A stretch of DNA of 7,042 nt from JBCDAP01 sp038747915 (GTDB lineage Bacteria > Planctomycetota > Phycisphaerae > Phycisphaerales > UBA1924), in contig JBCDJJ010000121.1 in assembly GCA_038747915.1 (NCBI GenBank), forward strand, positions 1-7,042. The letters run 5' to 3'. The position numbers were made by a program, and so were the translations under genes. Shown here one piece after another: positions 6,519 through 7,042 of this stretch (position 1 is its first letter; every line of letters begins with the position of its first letter). The notes beneath the pieces were generated by a model, which was given only the letters and a program-made list of their open reading frames with translations, was not told where the DNA came from and did not search any database.

Positions 6519-6923
6519 ATGACCGAGTCCGCGGAGAGCCCCCAGCGTGACAGCGCTCGCACCGACCCCGCCATCCGGGTCGTGATGATGCCGCGAGACA
6601 CGAACCCGCAGGGCACGATCTTCGGTGGTGTGATCCTCTCGCTCATTGACCAGGCGGCCTTCAACGAGGCGTGCCACACCGCGGCCGAGCGGTTCGTGAC
6701 GGTGGCCATGAACGGCGTCGAGTTCCATCAGCCGGTCCACGTGGGCGACATCGTGAGCCTGTACAGCGAGACTACACGCATCGGGCGCACCTCCATTACG
6801 GTGCACGTGGAGGTGTTCGCGCGCTCGCGCGAGAAGTGGTCCGAGATCAAGGTGACCGAGGCCGACGTGACGATGGTCGCGGTGGGGGAAGATGGGCGGC
6901 CTACGCCGATCAAGCCGCGCTGA
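6519..6923 (+). CDS. acyl-CoA thioesterase, hotdog fold, YciA-like
   Basis: This is a 134-residue hotdog-fold protein of the YciA/BACH acyl-CoA thioesterase type. Such enzymes hydrolyse acyl-CoA to free acid and CoA in the cytoplasm, usually as oligomers. Seen in the sequence: VVMMPRDTNPQGTIFGG (21-37), matching the YciA motif MPxDTNxxGDIFGG; the central helix LSLIDQAAFNEA with Asp44 at the catalytic position; VTVAMNGVEFHQPVHVGDIV, matching the second strand block; and TRIGRTSITVHVEVFARS. The length fits the family. The N-terminal 18 residues are polar and probably disordered. The exact acyl substrate cannot be told; YciA enzymes are broad, so I give no gene symbol. It is preceded by a dyad-bearing promoter and no SD, and lies divergent to the unknown gene at 5801-6331. 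Confidence 0.88.
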   Translation: MTESAESPQRDSARTDPAIRVVMMPRDTNPQGTIFGGVILSLIDQAAFNEACHTAAERFVTVAMNGVEFHQPVHVGDIVSLYSETTRIGRTSITVHVEVFARSREKWSEIKVTEADVTMVAVGEDGRPTPIKPR

Positions 6924-6963
6924 GTCCCGCGTCGATCTCGCCACGTGCTCGAATGGTGTGGCC

Positions 6964-7042
6964 GGTGGTTGGGGGCGGCCCGGCCCCCCCCCCCCAAGAC
7001 CGGCCCGGGTGGGGGTGTGGCCGGGGGGGGGGGCGGCGCCCC
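6964..7042. other. low-complexity contig end with poly-C and poly-G
   Basis: A run of 12 C (6984-6995) and a run of 11 G (7023-7033) lie in a stretch made almost only of G and C. GTGTGGCCGG appears twice (starting at 6956 and 7015), and the two sides of the C-run look like imperfect reverse complements (GGCCGGTGGTT against AAGACCGGCC). This looks like degraded or folded-back sequence at a contig end, not biology. A GC-rich terminator hairpin after the thioesterase gene may be hidden beneath the errors. Confidence 0.7.

Overview
This is a 7 kb, very GC-rich bacterial stretch that reads like a whole short metagenomic contig, because both ends look like assembly or sequencing artefacts. The ClpC N-terminus, the L34 sequence and the mostly single-gene, alternating-strand layout suggest a planctomycete, possibly Phycisphaerae. 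That placement is inference from protein resemblance only.

Layout, left to right. (a) 1-195 is a near-palindrome, two 77-base arms around a 41-base loop, made of clpC sequence folded back on itself. (b) 119-1108 (-) is the N-terminal 40% or so of the ClpC AAA+ chaperone/protease unfoldase. It is interrupted by one in-frame TAG where relatives carry Lys. (c) 1109-1439 is the divergent intergenic region, with a strong SD for clpC, a perfect 8-bp dyad and a candidate -10. (d) 1440-3131 (+) is a secreted protein of unknown function. (e) 3153-3944 (-) is RNase III (rnc), convergent with the previous gene; one catalytic carboxylate position appears to be Ala. (f) 3945-4325 is a non-coding divergent region with a strong GC hairpin. 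(g) 4326-4472 (+) is ribosomal protein L34 (rpmH), away from its usual rnpA partner. (h) 4593-5813 (+) is the succinyl-CoA synthetase beta subunit (sucC), with no sucD next to it. (i) 5801-6331 (-) is an unrecognised protein whose end overlaps sucC tail to tail. (j) 6332-6518 is a divergent promoter region with a 9-bp inverted repeat abutting an extended -10 that would give a leaderless mRNA. (k) 6519-6923 (+) is a YciA-like hotdog acyl-CoA thioesterase. (l) 6924-7042 decays into poly-C/poly-G.

The genes are housekeeping functions (proteolysis, RNA processing, translation, TCA cycle, acyl-CoA turnover) and do not form one pathway; nearly every gene sits alone or diverges from its neighbour. 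I see no mobile element, CRISPR array, tRNA/rRNA or defence cassette, and no convincing new multi-gene system. The points worth a second look are the clpC nonsense codon, the fold-back end, the RNase III active-site substitution, and the two dyad-bearing control regions (upstream of clpC and of the thioesterase gene).
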